Assembly (NCBI GenBank): GCA_023525715.1
Contig: CM042013.1
Coordinates: 84,618,494 to 84,682,493, forward strand
DNA length: 64,000 nucleotides
Reading direction: 5' to 3'
DNA from: Cichorium intybus
Lineage: Eukaryota; Streptophyta; Magnoliopsida; Asterales; Asteraceae
Of the stretch, positions 11,971 to 24,651 are shown one piece after another. Position numbers and translations under genes: made by a program. The notes under the pieces are model-generated. The model saw only the letters and a list, made by a program, of their open reading frames with translations, did not search any database and had not been told where the DNA came from. How positions within the stretch are numbered: the first letter of the stretch is position 1; each line of letters opens with the position of its first letter.

Positions 11971-12595
11971 CTGGGTTGGCCAAAAATGTCAGTTTTTGGG
12001 TTTTGAGCTTTATGGTTTGGGCTTCGGGTCCTTGTTTTAATGCCAATCTTTGGGAATGTTTTAACTTAGATTTTCCTTATATTAGAGAGTCAAGGACCTC
12101 ATTTTAGATGATGGATGATTGTCCCTTCTTAGTTCTAAAGAAGTAATTATAGTGTGACTTTTAGATGAATCGAGTATTATATCTTCCGTTCTTGTATTGT
12201 AGGAATGAGATATGTTGTAGTGACTTGGAAGTGAGACCAAGGACTTGAGCTAGCACTCAACTAAGATGATATGATGGATGAGATGATGTCTAGGAGCGCC
12301 TCCAAATGCATCAAACCTTGAGTGGAGTTAGTGTTGACTCGTCAGTTGACCTTCGGTGAGTTTACCGGGAGTACACATCCCAACTATCATCTTTTGTGTT
12401 TGTTATCAATTACTTTTCATGCATGTTATTATGTGCAATGTGTTATATGATTTCTACTTGTGCATCGCATGAAAATGAGTTTCTAAAGATGTTTTCAAAT
12501 AAGAGTATGATGTTGTTTTTGAAAGACGTTTTTAGCATCCTATTGTGCATTGCATTTCATATAGGATGGGATTGACCGTGTGATACCTTGAGGAC

Positions 12596-12720
12596 GAGTT
12601 TGACCCTTCTCAAACAAAGAGGGTGAGGAGTTAATATGAGTTTGACCCTTCTCAAACAAAGAGGGTGAGGAGTTAATATGAGTTTGACCCTTCTCTAAAA
12701 TAAAGAGGGTGAGGAGTAGT
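12596..12720 (+). repeat. 42-bp tandem repeat, three units
   Basis: Unit starts gagtttgacccttctc and ends gaggagttaatat. There are three units here, the last slightly altered. The 3' LTR has only two (17255-17336), which accounts for most of the length difference between the LTRs. Confidence 0.85.
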
Positions 12721-13454
12721 TGTTCCTGATATTAGGGAATCGCATGAAGGAGTTGCTACCCCTCATGAGGCTAGTGTAATGGCCACTAGTCTTAGTTTCA
12801 ACCCATACGGGAATCAAGTATTATGCTTCGTGCGTTTGCTTGTGAATTTAGGTGGGTGCCATTGAGGTGAGTTGGACTTTTATGAGATGGACGTGGGTTT
12901 GGGATAGTTGCATCATGCATTGCATTTGCATATCGTAACTATCTATTTTGAGTAAACCTTTATGATGTTTTAAATAACTTTTGAAGTGTGTGTTAAAACT
13001 GTTTTTGGGGGGTTTGTCCCGAATGTGGTAGTTCACTACTCACTCAAAATGGGACAACCTCGGGTAAACTCACTAGGCATTTCCATTGCCTAACTTATTT
13101 TGATGTGTACTCAGGTTGAGGAGTTTAGATGACTTAGAAGAGCTGGATGTTTAGAAGGCCACGGTTTGTGTGGTATCATTTAAATTGTGTAATGGTATTT
13201 GAATTGTTACAACATCGCTATTTTATAAACTAAAATGTTTTATCTAAAATGGGACCAAACATTGTTTTCCGCAACTTAAACCTAAATTATTTCTCATTAA
13301 ACCCCATGTGTTTTAAAATAGTTTTTGGAAGAAAATGGCTTATTTGATAATGTTGAAACTAAAGTTTTCACTAAAGGATTATTTTATCGATTAATGATGA
13401 TAAACCATGGGTTAAAATGACGTTTTATGAAAAGCCTTAAGCGAGGGTGTTTCA

Positions 13455-14926
13455 ATTTGGTATCAGAGCATGAGTTTAAGTGAACTAGGTACTAGGAGTA
13501 GTGCTTAGACTTAAACTATGATGCTCTTAAGGATGTTTGACCTCTTAAGTAGTTGGCCTTTAGGACTTAGTGGTAAATGCTTGCTTATGATTAAGATTTT
13601 AATCATTTAATTAGTGAATTCGGTTTGGCATGAGGAATATTCTTGGCAAGAGGATGCATGCATGAGGATTCTTAAGTGGATATGAAGAGCAACCTTGAAG
13701 AGTTAGGAGTACGTGGCAACATGAGTAGCAACTTTGTGTGAATGGCAACTTCTAAGGATGATAGAAGGGGAATAAAGGGACAACTTATATTGGATAAAGC
13801 TCGAAGGGCAGTGAGATTTACAAGATGGTGGACCTTGAGGAGTCGATTAAGGGGTGAAGGAGTGTTAGAAGACTAGTGGAATCGTAGTGTCAACCTTGGG
13901 CAAGCAAGGAGCATGATGAGCATGGTGTTAGCGAAGCGGATGGTAGGTGAAGACTGGGAGCTGTTGAAGAAATTCTTTGTCGTGACCCTTAAACCTTTCT
14001 TCCTTACCTTTACCTTCTTTTAATACCCATCCGACATCTTTTAGTGTTCAAGTTGGTGACCTTGCCTTAGCTCTAGAAGACTAAGAGTATGTATAAATAG
14101 CATGGTTTGCGCCTTAATGCCTGAACTAGAGAAACCTGAATGTAAGACACAAGGAGGACTTAGATCATTAGGTTCTTTGGTAATTAGCAATGGCTTAGTG
14201 ACCAATGAAACCTTATGGGAATAGTGAGTTGTTAATTCATGTTAGGGTGAAGAGACATGGATGCATGATGAGACTAAAGGCCATAGGATCAAACTGTTAA
14301 TCACTTTGGAGTGTGTGAAGTAGTGAACAACCTACCCTAATAAGAACATAAGAATGATGTGCGGCCAATATTTTCAAAAGTATTGTTAAAATTCTAAGAA
14401 ATTTTTGTAAATAAAATTTGAATGAGTATATCTTACAAAATGCAAGACCTTTTAGAAATAAATGACAAAGGGGCCATCATGAATCGGTAGGAATACCCGG
14501 GATTGATGATCTTTTTGGAATTTTATTACTATTTTGATGGAACCACATTTCAAAATATATTTGAAAATTTATTGTTTTACATAAAGGATGCGAAATCTGA
14601 CTAATGCTTTTTCATGAAGTCAATTAAATTTTCAAAAAAAAGGGGGTATTTTCCAAACATTAACCATAAATCGGAGTGTTTAAGTTTTTGAAAGGGCAAC
14701 GAGTCAAAATTTGAAAGATTTTAAAATTTTAACATTTCATATTTAAAAGGAACGTTTATAAAAGGAAAATTTTGGATAAACAATCCTTGGAAGTAACAGA
14801 GTTTTACAAAAGTGGAATTTAAGATGTTTCAAGTTATAAAAAAAATGAGTAATTTTTAAGATTTTGGAAAAATTAGTACTTTAATTCTTATTAATGATTC
14901 CGGGGACGGAATCCTTTTAAAGGGTG
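13455..14926 (+). other. Non-coding interior of the LARD-like element
   Basis: The PBS ttggtatcagagc lies just after the LTR (about 13457-13469), and a purine-rich aaagggtgga sits before the 3' LTR. I find no frame resembling gag or pol; the region is A/T-rich with many stops on both strands. Confidence 0.75.
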
Positions 14927-17900
14927 GATAATTGTAACATCCGTGTTTTGGGCCTATGAGTTTTGAGCTTAAACCGACAAATAAAATCTATTTTGTAAAT
15001 AAAGAAAATAAATGAATAACTAAATTTAATATGTTGTTATATTTTATATCGTAAATAAATGAGCCAAATATAGTTTTAGAATCTATTTGTAACCAAATGT
15101 GAAAAATTTTGTCGTAAGGACTAAAAGTGTCAATTTGGCCAAACTTACCCTAAGTAGATTTGACTAGTCATGGATTTGGAAAAATTAGAAGATATTATGA
15201 AGGAATTGATGTGGAGTTTAAATTAGGTCAAATAATTCCTTGAATTAATATTAAGGACCTAAACTGTGAGGAATTTTAGTGTAAGGGACCATTTGTGCTA
15301 AATTGGGAAACTAAGGGTTAGTGTTGACCTTGAGAATGACTCAAGTGAAATAAATAATTATATTTGGGGCATAAGTGTAAACTTAGAGACTTCTAGTTAG
15401 AAGAATTGACTTTTGGGGTGTTGGGTGAAGAATGATCAAACTATAGGGACTAGTTTTGCCAATTGTGAAAGATGTAAAGTTTTAGATGGGGGTTCTCCGC
15501 ATTTCGGCCAAACATCACGTTTTTGAGAGAAGGAGAGGGAGAGAGTGGCGATTTTGAGTAATCTTGGAGGATTAATGCTAGAGTTTGAAGATTAATCAAA
15601 GTCCTTGAAGTTTCCCAACAATCTAAGGTATAAACTCTCCTTTCTAGCTTTGGATTTCTAGTTTGAGTTTGAGGATTGGACCCAATTTGAGTTTCATGAT
15701 GGGATGAGGTTCTTCCTATGATTCCCCAATGTTTATTTGATGTTTCTAAGTTGTTTGGATCAACATCCAATCCATGGATGCTCTAGATCTAATTATTTGA
15801 TTGATTTGGGTGTTATGAACCCTAGAATTTGGGGATTTGATGAATAGAGGAGGAATATTGAAATTGATGGATGATTATGGTAGTTTTGGATGAGGGGATT
15901 CATTTCTAATGATTTCCTAAGGATTCCAACCCTTGATTTGTAACCTTAAACCTTGGATCACTAAAATATGGGAATTGGGTGTTGAAATGGGTTTTATTCA
16001 TGTATATGATGAATGGATCTTTTGTTTAATGGATAAATGGGTTTATTGCATCAATTTGGATGTAATAGTGGAGTAAGAATCATTTCCTAAGGATTCCATG
16101 GAATGGAAGAAGGAATCTCCACTTGTAATCATCTATTGATGGATTGGAATTGGGTATTCCATGGGTTTAATCATTTGGACCAATGATTGGAATTGGAGAT
16201 TCCATGAGGTTATCTTCTTTGGGTTTGTATGGGAATGATTCTCCTAAAAGATGACATTGGTTAAGGACTTAATTGGGTACTTGATGGTGTTAAGTGTAAT
16301 GATTGACTTGGAACATAGTTCATGAATGACTTGTTAAGAGATAAGAACTTGAATTGTGATTTTCATTAGTTTAAGTCATGAACACTTGGATTGGGAGTTG
16401 AATGCTTGTAAATGAGTTATTAAATGTGTATTTTCATGTATAATTGGTCTTGAGTTGATTTGGAGCTTCAATTGGGTCAAAAGGGGGTTAAAATGACCAA
16501 AAACCAAGTTACTGCACAGCGTACACGACCCGTGTGCTGATACACGACCCGTGTAGGGTCTCTGGGGCTTCGGATCAGTTTTGCCCTGGGTCCTACACGA
16601 CCCGTGTAGGGCTACATGACCCGTGTAGCCTGGGTTGGCCAAAAATGTCAGTTTTTGGGTTTTGAGCTTTATGGTTTGGGCTTCGGGTCCTTGTTTTAAT
16701 GCCAATCTTTGGGAATGTTTTAACTTAGATTTTCCTTATATTAGAGAGTCAAGGACCTCATTTTAGATGATGGATGATTGTCCCTTCTTAGTTCTAAAGA
16801 AGTAATTATAGTGTGACTTTTAGATGAATCGAGTATAATATCTCCCGTTCTTGTATTGTAGGAATGAGATATGTTGTAGTGACTTGGAAGTGAGACCAAG
16901 GACTTGAGCTAGCACTCAACTAAGATGATATGATGGATGAGATGATGTCTAGGAGCGCCTCCAAATGCATCAAACCTTGAGTGGAGTTAGTGTTGACTCG
17001 TCAGTTGACCTTCGGTGAGTTTACCGGGAGTACACATCCCAACTATTATCTTTTGTGTTTGTTATCAATTACTTTTCATGCATGTTATTATGTGCAATGT
17101 GTTATATGATTTCTACTTGTGCATCGCATGAAAATGAGTTTCTAAAGATGTTTTCAAATAAGAGTATGATGTTGTTTTTGAAAGACGTTTTTAGCATCCT
17201 ATTGTGCATTGCATTTCATATAGGATGGGATTGACCGTGTGATACCTTGAGGACGAGTTTGACCCTTCTCAAACAAAGAGGGTGAGGAGTTAATATGAGT
17301 TTGACCCTTCTCTAAAATAAAGAGGGTGAGGAGTAGTTGTTCCCGATATTAGGGAATCGCATGAGGGAGTTGCTACCCCTCATGAGGCTAATGTAATGGC
17401 CACTAGTCTTAGTTTCAACCCATACAGGAATCAAGTATTATGCTTCGTGCGTTTGCATGTGAACTTAGGTGGGTGCCATTGAGGTGAGTTGGACTTTTAT
17501 GAGATGGACGTGGGTTTGGGATAGTTGCATCATGCATTGCATTTGCATATCATAACTATCTATTTTGAGTAAACCTTTATGATGTTTTAAATAACTTTTG
17601 AAGTGTGTGTTAAAACTGTTTTTGGGGGGTTTGTCCCGAATGTGGTAGTTCACTACTCACTCAAAATGGGACAACCTCGGGTAAACTCACTAGGCATTTC
17701 CATTGCCTAACTTATTTTGATGTGTACTCAGGTTGAGGAGTTTAGATGACTTAGAAGAGCTGGATGTTTAGAAGGCCACGGTTTGTGTGGTATCATTTAA
17801 ATTGTGTAATGGTATTTGAATTGTTACAACCTCGCTATTTTATAAACTAAAATGTTTTATCTAAAATGGGACCAAACATTGTTTTCCGCAACTTAAACCT

Positions 17901-18071
17901 AAATTATTTCTCATTAAACCCCATGTGTTTTAAAATAGTTTTTGGAAGAAAATGGCTTATTTGAAAATGTTGAAACTAAAGTTTTCACTAAAGGATTATT
18001 TTATCGATTAATGATGATAAACCATGGGTTAAAATGACGTTTTATGAAAAGCCTTAAGCAAGGGTGTTTCA
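14927..18071 (+). repeat. 3' LTR of the LARD-like element
   Basis: Near-identical to 10269-13454 apart from scattered substitutions and one fewer 42-bp unit. It ends GGTGTTTCA followed by TTAAC. Confidence 0.88.
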
Positions 18072-18568
18072 TTAACTCCCGATCAGAAGGGGTGACCCAA
18101 TTTTATACAGTTTTCCCATGTATCCCTCAATCATGAGAACATGCAAACTGGTGCTACTTCCTTCTAGCTTGCAATTTCAAGCTCTTTGAAAATCCTAGTT
18201 CGTTCCTTTTTCAACTAGTTCTCGGAACCTTTGCTCAACCAGCTGTGCTACCTTATCTGACCCTAGGAATTCTAAATCCTTGTGGAACTCGAGGTCAATG
18301 ATAAATAGCATGAGGCAACGAACTTCCTTTGGCTTAATAGTTAAGGTGTCATGCTCATCACAAGCTACTGTGCGATGCCATGCTTTGATAGAACAAGGAG
18401 CGGACACTCAGTCAGATATGGTTTGCCAGCAAAACTAAGAATCGTTCTCTAATTGCAAAGTCATATCACATAGTCAAGGCCAGTCAGCCTTACCATATTG
18501 AACATGTGCTTTCTGAGACTCTCAAAAATGGGTGAAGGAGGAGAAGGATGAGAATTGACAATTGACAT
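18072..18568 (-). pseudogene. Copia D gag, N-terminal fragment
   Basis: The minus-strand ATG is at 18566-18568, placed like the copia A gag start just after a TATAGATG context. A better preserved stretch (18195-18407) reads a VRCLML..DLEF..Q motif that parallels VACLML..PEFQ in copia A gag. Several stops and frame changes are present. The fragment ends at the TTAAC target duplication. Confidence 0.6.
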
Positions 18569-18757
18569 CTATAAAGGAAACATAATTTATTAGTTTAATT
18601 GATCCTTTTAAATAATTACCCAATATATTATTTAATAAGGCTAGGATCCAAAATACCCCAACTATGGTGTGAAGAGGGATACCGTAATCACAACATATTG
18701 GTCATTAAGGTAGATAAACACTTATCAATTTCATCTAATGAAATTCCTAGATCTGTT

Positions 18758-19030
18758 GAGATTCATTGAACTTTTCAATGACATGTTTAATCTCGGATGT
18801 GCTCCACTGTCTGTGAATGGGATGCCGAGGATCACAAACTGGATGTGAATAACCATGCAAATTAGCTTGGTACTCTCAGGTTAATTATCATCTCTAATTG
18901 ATGTGCCGGTAAACCACACATGCTCCATCAATAATGATAACACCCGAGAAACCCATTGCAACTCTTTATGATCCCTATTGGTGTGCCGGTAAACCACACA
19001 CGCTCCACCAATGTTTCATAAAGTGCAATG
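18758..19030 (-). ncRNA. Structured copia leader: four hairpins
   Basis: This part of the copia D untranslated leader lies just upstream of gag and folds into successive hairpins. (1) GAGAT 18758-18762 with ATCTC 18790-18794, enclosing CATTGAA/TTCAATG. (2) TGTGA 18812-18816 with TCACA 18832-18836. (3) ATTGATG 18897-18903 with CATCAAT 18926-18932, on an outer stem ATTATCAT 18884-18891 with ATGATAA 18934-18940. (4) ATTGGTG 18977-18983 with CACCAAT 19006-19012, on outer stems CTTTATGA 18964-18971 with TCATAAAG 19016-19023 and CATTGCA 18954-18960 with TGCAATG 19024-19030. Hairpins 3 and 4 share a 22-nt loop beginning TGCCGGTAAACCACACA. It is a cis-acting RNA element by inference, perhaps for packaging or dimerisation. 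Confidence 0.65.
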
Positions 19031-19034
19031 TGCA

Positions 19035-19914
19035 ATTTCATGGATTAGCACCGATTCACATTTTTCCTAAAGTAACTAGATTTGGGTTTTATTAAGCTGT
19101 TCCAGTACTTTGAATAATATCATTATACTTTTAATGAGATTAAGTTGGTCCTATCAAACCCATTTGGCTAACGACCCTCTACTGATCAGGCGAGCGGTGG
19201 GTGAGAGTGGACACCCGTTAAACTGCCATTTTATAGGCAGTCTCCTTATACCCACTTTATAGATCAGCTTCGTGAATGATGCCTACTATTGACTTGACTT
19301 ACCATTTAAATCTTATACATATAATATTAACATTTAATTATAATATATATAAGATGAATTTTAAACCTTTTAAAATGTTTTTGGTTTATCTTTTAATTTA
19401 TTAGAATTTAAACTATTAAATTTAAAATTAAATTAAACCTTAAAAATCGATTTAATTATCCTTTAATTAACCAATTAATTAAATTAATTAAATTTTGATA
19501 TTTTAAACCTTTTAAAATATTTTAGGATTTATCTTTTAATTTTTTCGAAATTTAAGGCTATTAAATTTAAATTAAATTAAATCCTTAATTATCTTTTAAT
19601 TAAACAATTAATTAAATTAAGATAAGTATCACAAATTAATCAAATTAATTTAAACCTATCTTAACCCCCCTAAAATCGAAAATTAGCAATCAAAGGGTTT
19701 AAGGTTATCCATTTAATTAAATAATTAAAGTTACCAAAAATAGAAAACCTTCTAAAACCCTAATAGGCCAAATCGCAAATAATGGGGGGAGGGGCTAGGG
19801 TTTCTAAAACCCTAACCCTAAAAATCGAAAATCATCATATTCGGGTTTAGAAGCTTTTAAACCCTAATTTTTAGGAAAACAATTATACCTATTCAACAAG
19901 AAAACAGCCAAAAG
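19035..19914 (-). other. AT-rich copia D leader
   Basis: Very AT-rich (many ttaaattaa blocks), with no coding frame. It lies between the structured part and the primer-binding site. A gggttttaggg-like patch at 19795-19820 is the only GC-richer stretch. Confidence 0.6.
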
Positions 19915-19925
19915 CTCTGATACCA
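19915..19925 (-). promoter_or_regulatory. Primer-binding site of copia D
   Basis: ctctgatacca is the complement of the initiator Met tRNA PBS and abuts the LTR. It has the same arrangement as in copia A at 32688-32698. Confidence 0.8.
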
Positions 19926-19926
19926 T

Positions 19927-20701
19927 TGAAGGGTTTTATACAAATCTATGAACTAAAAACCCTAAGTTCACATGCAACCTATAAGAATCTATGTTTTCTT
20001 CTAATTGTACATATAACAAATTCCTAAAGGCATAAGAAAAATAAACTAAAAAAATAAATCAGAAAAACTAACCTTTTAGGATTTCTTGGAAGCCAAGCAG
20101 CACAAGTGTCCTGCCTCAAATGAAGTCACACCCAAGGAGCTAGGGAAGGTCACGAAATTCTAGAGAGTTTTGGTGTAAAATGGCGTAGGAAATAAGGGTC
20201 TAAGGCTCCCTATTTATAGCCTCCAGCAGATAACCAGATAAGCCTTTAGAGATAAACCTTTTTGAATTCAAATAAGATAAACCTTTTATCTTACAACTCA
20301 AATCATATTTATCCTTATTAATTTCGAAATATATATATCTTATAGATAATTTCGATGGCTTATTTATCTGCTAAAATTGTCACTTACTCAACTATTGAAT
20401 AATTACAATTTCAGTCCCTGCACCTTTAATTAATTAAATTAATCACCAAATTAAATCCAATTAATTCCAAATTAATTTCTAATTAATTAATATAGTTTAT
20501 AATTAATATATTAGCACTTTAATATATTAATAAACTATTTATTTTATTTCTATTGATTTATTAATCATATAATAAATCAATCTTTCTTTCTCCTGGAATT
20601 TCTGCCAAACCTCTAGCTATGAGGGCAACCCAAATGAAGTATGCTACTATTAATTAGGTAAATACTAATTACTAGTCATGGCTTAGACACCTAATCCAAC
20701 A
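19927..20701 (-). repeat. 5' LTR of copia D
   Basis: Bounded by TG at 19927 (next to the PBS) and CCAACA at 20696-20701. A minus-strand TATA box TATAAATA lies at 20211-20218. The 3' LTR is outside the window, so the right boundary rests on the CA end and the change to hAT sequence. Confidence 0.65.
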
Positions 20702-20793
20702 GCCAGGGGGTAGGCGGGTGGTCAACTGGGGCCTAGGACTAGTCGGCGCCTAGGCGGGGAGTATTAATTGTAATAAATTTTATTTATTTTTAA

Positions 20794-20907
<114 letters not shown>

Positions 20908-21034
20908 TAACAAAATAAATGAATAACCACACAAAATGTCATATTAAAGTGTTCAAGTATTTAAGTTTTTGAACAACATACTATATGTCCATAACAAGAT
21001 TCATAATCTCATGTATTTAATTATTTAAAGTCTT

Positions 21035-23642
21035 CTACTCTTTATCTCTGCATTCTTCCATGATGGAAACTCCATCCGACTCATATTCAACATCTTCATA
21101 TACCTCCTCCTCACTCCCAGACTCAAAATCTTCATCTAAAAGTTCTCTTGTTCTTGAAGTTTGTCCTAGCTCATCGGATCCATGAGCATCACCAACTTGT
21201 CCCTCATTTGATTCGAGGTCAACTCCATCTTCATCACAATCATCACATTTAACAATCCATTCTTGAGTTGTGTGACCCTCACTTGCTAATAGCACTTCCG
21301 TATTCCTATCTTTCCTTTTTTGTTTTTCTTCCATCAAATTAGCATTGAATTGGACATAAACAAGATCGTTAAATTTTTTTGCATCCAATCTATTTCTTTT
21401 CTTCGTGTGAATCTACAAAGTTAAAAGATAAAAATGGTTAGTAAAATATACAATATAATGATATAAATTATTTATTAAATAAATTACTTGATGTTCAAAG
21501 TTTGGTTTACTAACCCCTTCAAATGAGCTCCAATTCCTTTCACAACCAAAAGAACTAATAGTTAAAGAAAGAATCCTCATAGCAATCTTTGTCAAATGAG
21601 GAGTTGAGACACCAGAAGTCCCCCACCAAGTAGCTACCGTTTAGAAACAAAACAAAACATTATTAAATTCATAATTTGATGAGTATAAAATTTTATAAAA
21701 TAAACAAATAAAAGTAAAACGCATTACATGGATCAAAGTTGGCATCATTCACTTCACAACTTCTAATTGCAAGTTCCCGACCAAATTTATCTAATTTTTT
21801 CTTGTACTTTGGTAACTCAATAGTTACGACTTGCTTTTGCATCTCTAAATATCCGGCAAGTAATATATCAAAAAACTCAAGAACCGCATCCATTACATCT
21901 GGATCGTGTTGGAGTTGTGGATCCGTATAATGATAATAAGGATTTAGAAGATAAGCCGTCAAATGCAATCTTGAATCTAGCCTACCTTCCATATTCTTTG
22001 ATATAATATTTATTATAGGACCGTATGTTTTTTGTTACCACCTAAAGCATCGATGATTTCTTCTTTTGCTTTTTTAATTTTGCCATAAACAAATCCCATA
22101 GAAGGTTTCTAATCCGCATTAACCATTCGAAGGACTTTGACCAAAGCGGAAAACACCTTTAAGCAATATGTCACACCAGCCCAAAATATGGAACCTGTTA
22201 CCGCTGTATGTGTGGAACTCCCTTTAATGGTATGTGAAAATTTACATACCTCCCATTCCTTGCTAGAGAATATACATCTTAGTTGCTCTTTTTTTTCTGA
22301 CAAACTTTGTAATGTAAGATACGCTGAAGCAAATCTCGTGACACCCAGTCGGATAATATTCCTTTTGTTGGTGAACTTTCTCATCATAGACAATGTTTTG
22401 TGGTGGGCATAAATAAAGATGGTCAATTTCTTTGCTTGATCTAGGACTTTCTTAAACCTTGGAATTCCACCAATACCTTGAAGAAAAAGAATCACGATTA
22501 ATACAACAAATAAAGTAATAAACATGATAAAAAAATAAAAATACCTTCAAGCATAAGGTTAATGGTATGTGTCGCACACGATGTCCAAAAAATCTTTGGC
22601 TTTTTCTCTTTTAATAACTTCGCCGCTCCCATGTTATTCGTGTCATTATCGGTCACCACTTGATAACATGTTCGGGACCAACTTCTTGAATGCAAGCTTC
22701 CACATACTCGTATATGTGTTGACTTGTATGTGAATCACCCGAGCATTCTTTCAAAGATAAAAAATAGTACCCACCTTTGAATTTACACACAAATTCTTAA
22801 TGCTCATCCTCTTTCTATCAGACCAAGCATCTGTCATAATCGAGCATCTATCTAGTTTCTATTATTCTTCGTTTATTTTTACCATTTTTTTAATTCTTTC
22901 AACCTCTCCCTTTAGAATTGTGTTACTTAACTCATATCTACTAGGTATTGTTAGCCCGGGTCTAAATTGGCCAATCACCTCCACCATCATTTTAAAGCTA
23001 TCCCGCTCAAATGCATGAAAAGGAATCCCAGACTCAAATGCCCACCTACCAATATAACTCTTCACAATGATTATTCTTTCTTTCCGAATAGCATCATTAA
23101 GATTGATGTTTCTTCCATTTCCCGAATTCTTTGCATGTTCTTTGTTGATTTTGTTTGTAAAGCTATCCATCGGACCTATATAATGTGATGCCTTCATGGT
23201 CCCTAAAGAATTCTCTATATATCGACGTCAATAGTACTTCCATTAGTACCAAATTGCACCTCCGATCTTAAGGATTCTTCATATGCTTGTTTACCTTTCT
23301 TTTTTAACTTACCTTCCTTGAGAGCATCTCGACATCTCAATTGATCATCTTTGGTAGACTTTGGACATCGAGCTACATTTCCCGACACATGAGCAATATC
23401 TTGTTTCATTCTATTCACCCCGCCACTCATAATTTTTCCACACAAGTGCATTTAATTTTATCCAAGTTGTTAGCATCCGAGGAAATAGCATACTCCCAAG
23501 CAATATCATTTGATTTCCTCTTAGCACATGTAGCGGTTGATTCCATTGATGGTGTAACAGAATTATTAGATGCCATTAAGTTGGAGCTGTAATCCAAATA
23601 TGGTATATGTAATCCATACATGGAAGCAAACTCAATATCCAA
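21035..23642 (-). pseudogene. hAT transposase (BED finger, DUF659, hATC), decayed
   Basis: Cut-and-paste transposase read right to left. A BED zinc-finger region spans about 23380-23560 (CAKRKSNDIAWEYA.. then LCGK..GGVNRMKQDIAHV), split by a one-base frameshift near 23450. A DUF659-like block (FESGIPFHAFERDSF) lies about 22950-23080. A catalytic-core segment VVTDNDTNNMGAAKLL is near 22600-22680. A core segment with TRFASAYLTLQSL is near 22260-22370. The dimerisation segment (SLTISSFGCERNWSSFE) is near 21520-21580. The C-terminus is acidic (21035-21200) and ends at 21035. Segments are separated by probable introns, and at least one further frame break lies near 22030. It is not functional as it stands. 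Confidence 0.85.
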
Positions 23643-24479
23643 ACATGGAAATCAGAAATCAGGAACTCAATAATCAATATACCAGTAGAAATCAAAAGCT
23701 GGAATTAATCAATATACAAGAAAAATCAATATACAAGCAAAACTCTAATAGGAAAGACAGAAGATGGAATTAATTACTCAATCCCAAACTCCAACAGGAA
23801 ACGACAATTAGAAATCAGAAATTACAGAAATAAGTAGAACATTCGTATATACAAGTAGATATCACTGAATCTGACAAGTAGAAATCAGAATCCGACAAGT
23901 AAAGATGCTCTCAATTAGTGTTTGGAACTCAATAATCAATATACAAGTAGATATTAGAGAATGAAGTAGAAATTAGAGAAATAAGTAGAAGATTTGTATC
24001 ATATACCAGAAAGAAATAAGAAAAATAACTCAATAAATCAACAAAATCATAGAAATAAGAAATTAGTCGGATTCTTTACCGGAGCTTTACGGAGATTTAC
24101 CATGGAATCAGATGGAGCTTTACCATGGAATCAGATGGAGCTTTGACAGACATGGTCGCAGATACTAATAACGGACAGGATGAGCTTTACCGGAGCTTTA
24201 CGAACACCGTATCTAACCAAATAATAAGGTCGCTAAGTGCTAACTGAGGAAGGAATCAATACCGCAGAAATCAGATGAAGAAGACGGAGGAAGAAGGAGG
24301 CGGAGGAAGCCGGAGGCGGAAGTCGGGGGGAAACCTGGATGCGCAACCTCTCGTTTTCACTTTCCAGACTATTGTGGAAAATGGGAGGGAGAGAAATGAA
24401 CTTGATTAGGTCAAAAAAATGTGGGGCAGTCGAAAAAAAAGGGGTAGTCGAAAAAAAGAGGGGTAATTTTTAAATTTTT

Positions 24480-24651
24480 CATGGACGCCTGTTGACTTCG
24501 TTTGACCGCCTGTTGACCGACTTTGACCGCCTAGACCGCTTTTGACCGACATTGACTACGCCCGACAAATTGAGCCACATAGTACTAAACGTATGCAGTA
24601 TTAGCCAGCCTAGCACGTAGGCGGCCGCCTAGACCGACTTTTACAACACTG
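24480..24651 (-). repeat. hAT subterminal repeats and right terminal repeat
   Basis: Several TTGACCG and CCTAGACCG motifs occur at 24490-24560, followed by gcggccgcctagaccg and the terminal ..acaacactg. Clustered short motifs at hAT ends are usually transposase binding sites. Confidence 0.6.

Larger units (their letters stand above)
10269..13454 (+). repeat. 5' LTR of the LARD-like element
   Basis: Runs from TGTAA.. to GGTGTTTCA and is duplicated at 14927-18071. Small frames inside it occur in both LTRs and antisense; I see no gene. Confidence 0.88.
10269..18071 (+). mobile_element. Large-LTR element without coding capacity (LARD-like)
   Basis: Two very similar direct repeats of about 3.1-3.2 kb flank a 1.5-kb interior with no coding frame. 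Orientation is set by the PBS after the left LTR. TTAAC occurs at 10264-10268 and again right after the 3' LTR at 18072-18076, giving a 5-bp target duplication if the 5' LTR starts TGTAATTGTAAC at 10269. The first TG shared exactly by both LTRs is at 10275/14933, so the start is uncertain by six bases. It must depend on another element's proteins. Confidence 0.85.
1..20701 (-). mobile_element. Ty1/copia element D, antisense, interrupted twice, 3' part outside window
   Basis: The element reads right to left. Its 5' LTR is 19927-20701, a primer-binding site complement (ctctgatacca) abuts it at 19915-19925, a leader follows, and gag starts near 18568. Gag is cut by the large-LTR element (10269-18071) and by the chromovirus (1745-9959). 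The perfect target duplications of those two insertions show that the three gag/pol pieces (18072-18568, 9960-10268, 1-1744) were once contiguous. Gag pieces resemble the gag of copia A in this window (for example a CLML patch and an MN-x-KTIMEMH patch). The coding parts are badly decayed. The 3' LTR would lie left of base 1. Confidence 0.75.

Noticed and set aside
11717..12046. Antisense frame of 109 codons present identically in both LARD-like LTRs
   Set aside because: Identity is due to the LTR duplication. The product is low in protein-like features and crosses the palindrome cluster.
12596..12720. CRISPR-like direct repeats
   Set aside because: Units are head-to-tail without spacers, lie in an LTR, and the genome is eukaryotic.
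20702..20760. Full left terminal repeat of the hAT
   Set aside because: Subterminal-like taggcg sequence is present but no CAGTGTTG-type end. Copia D occupies the place, so the terminus is outside the window.
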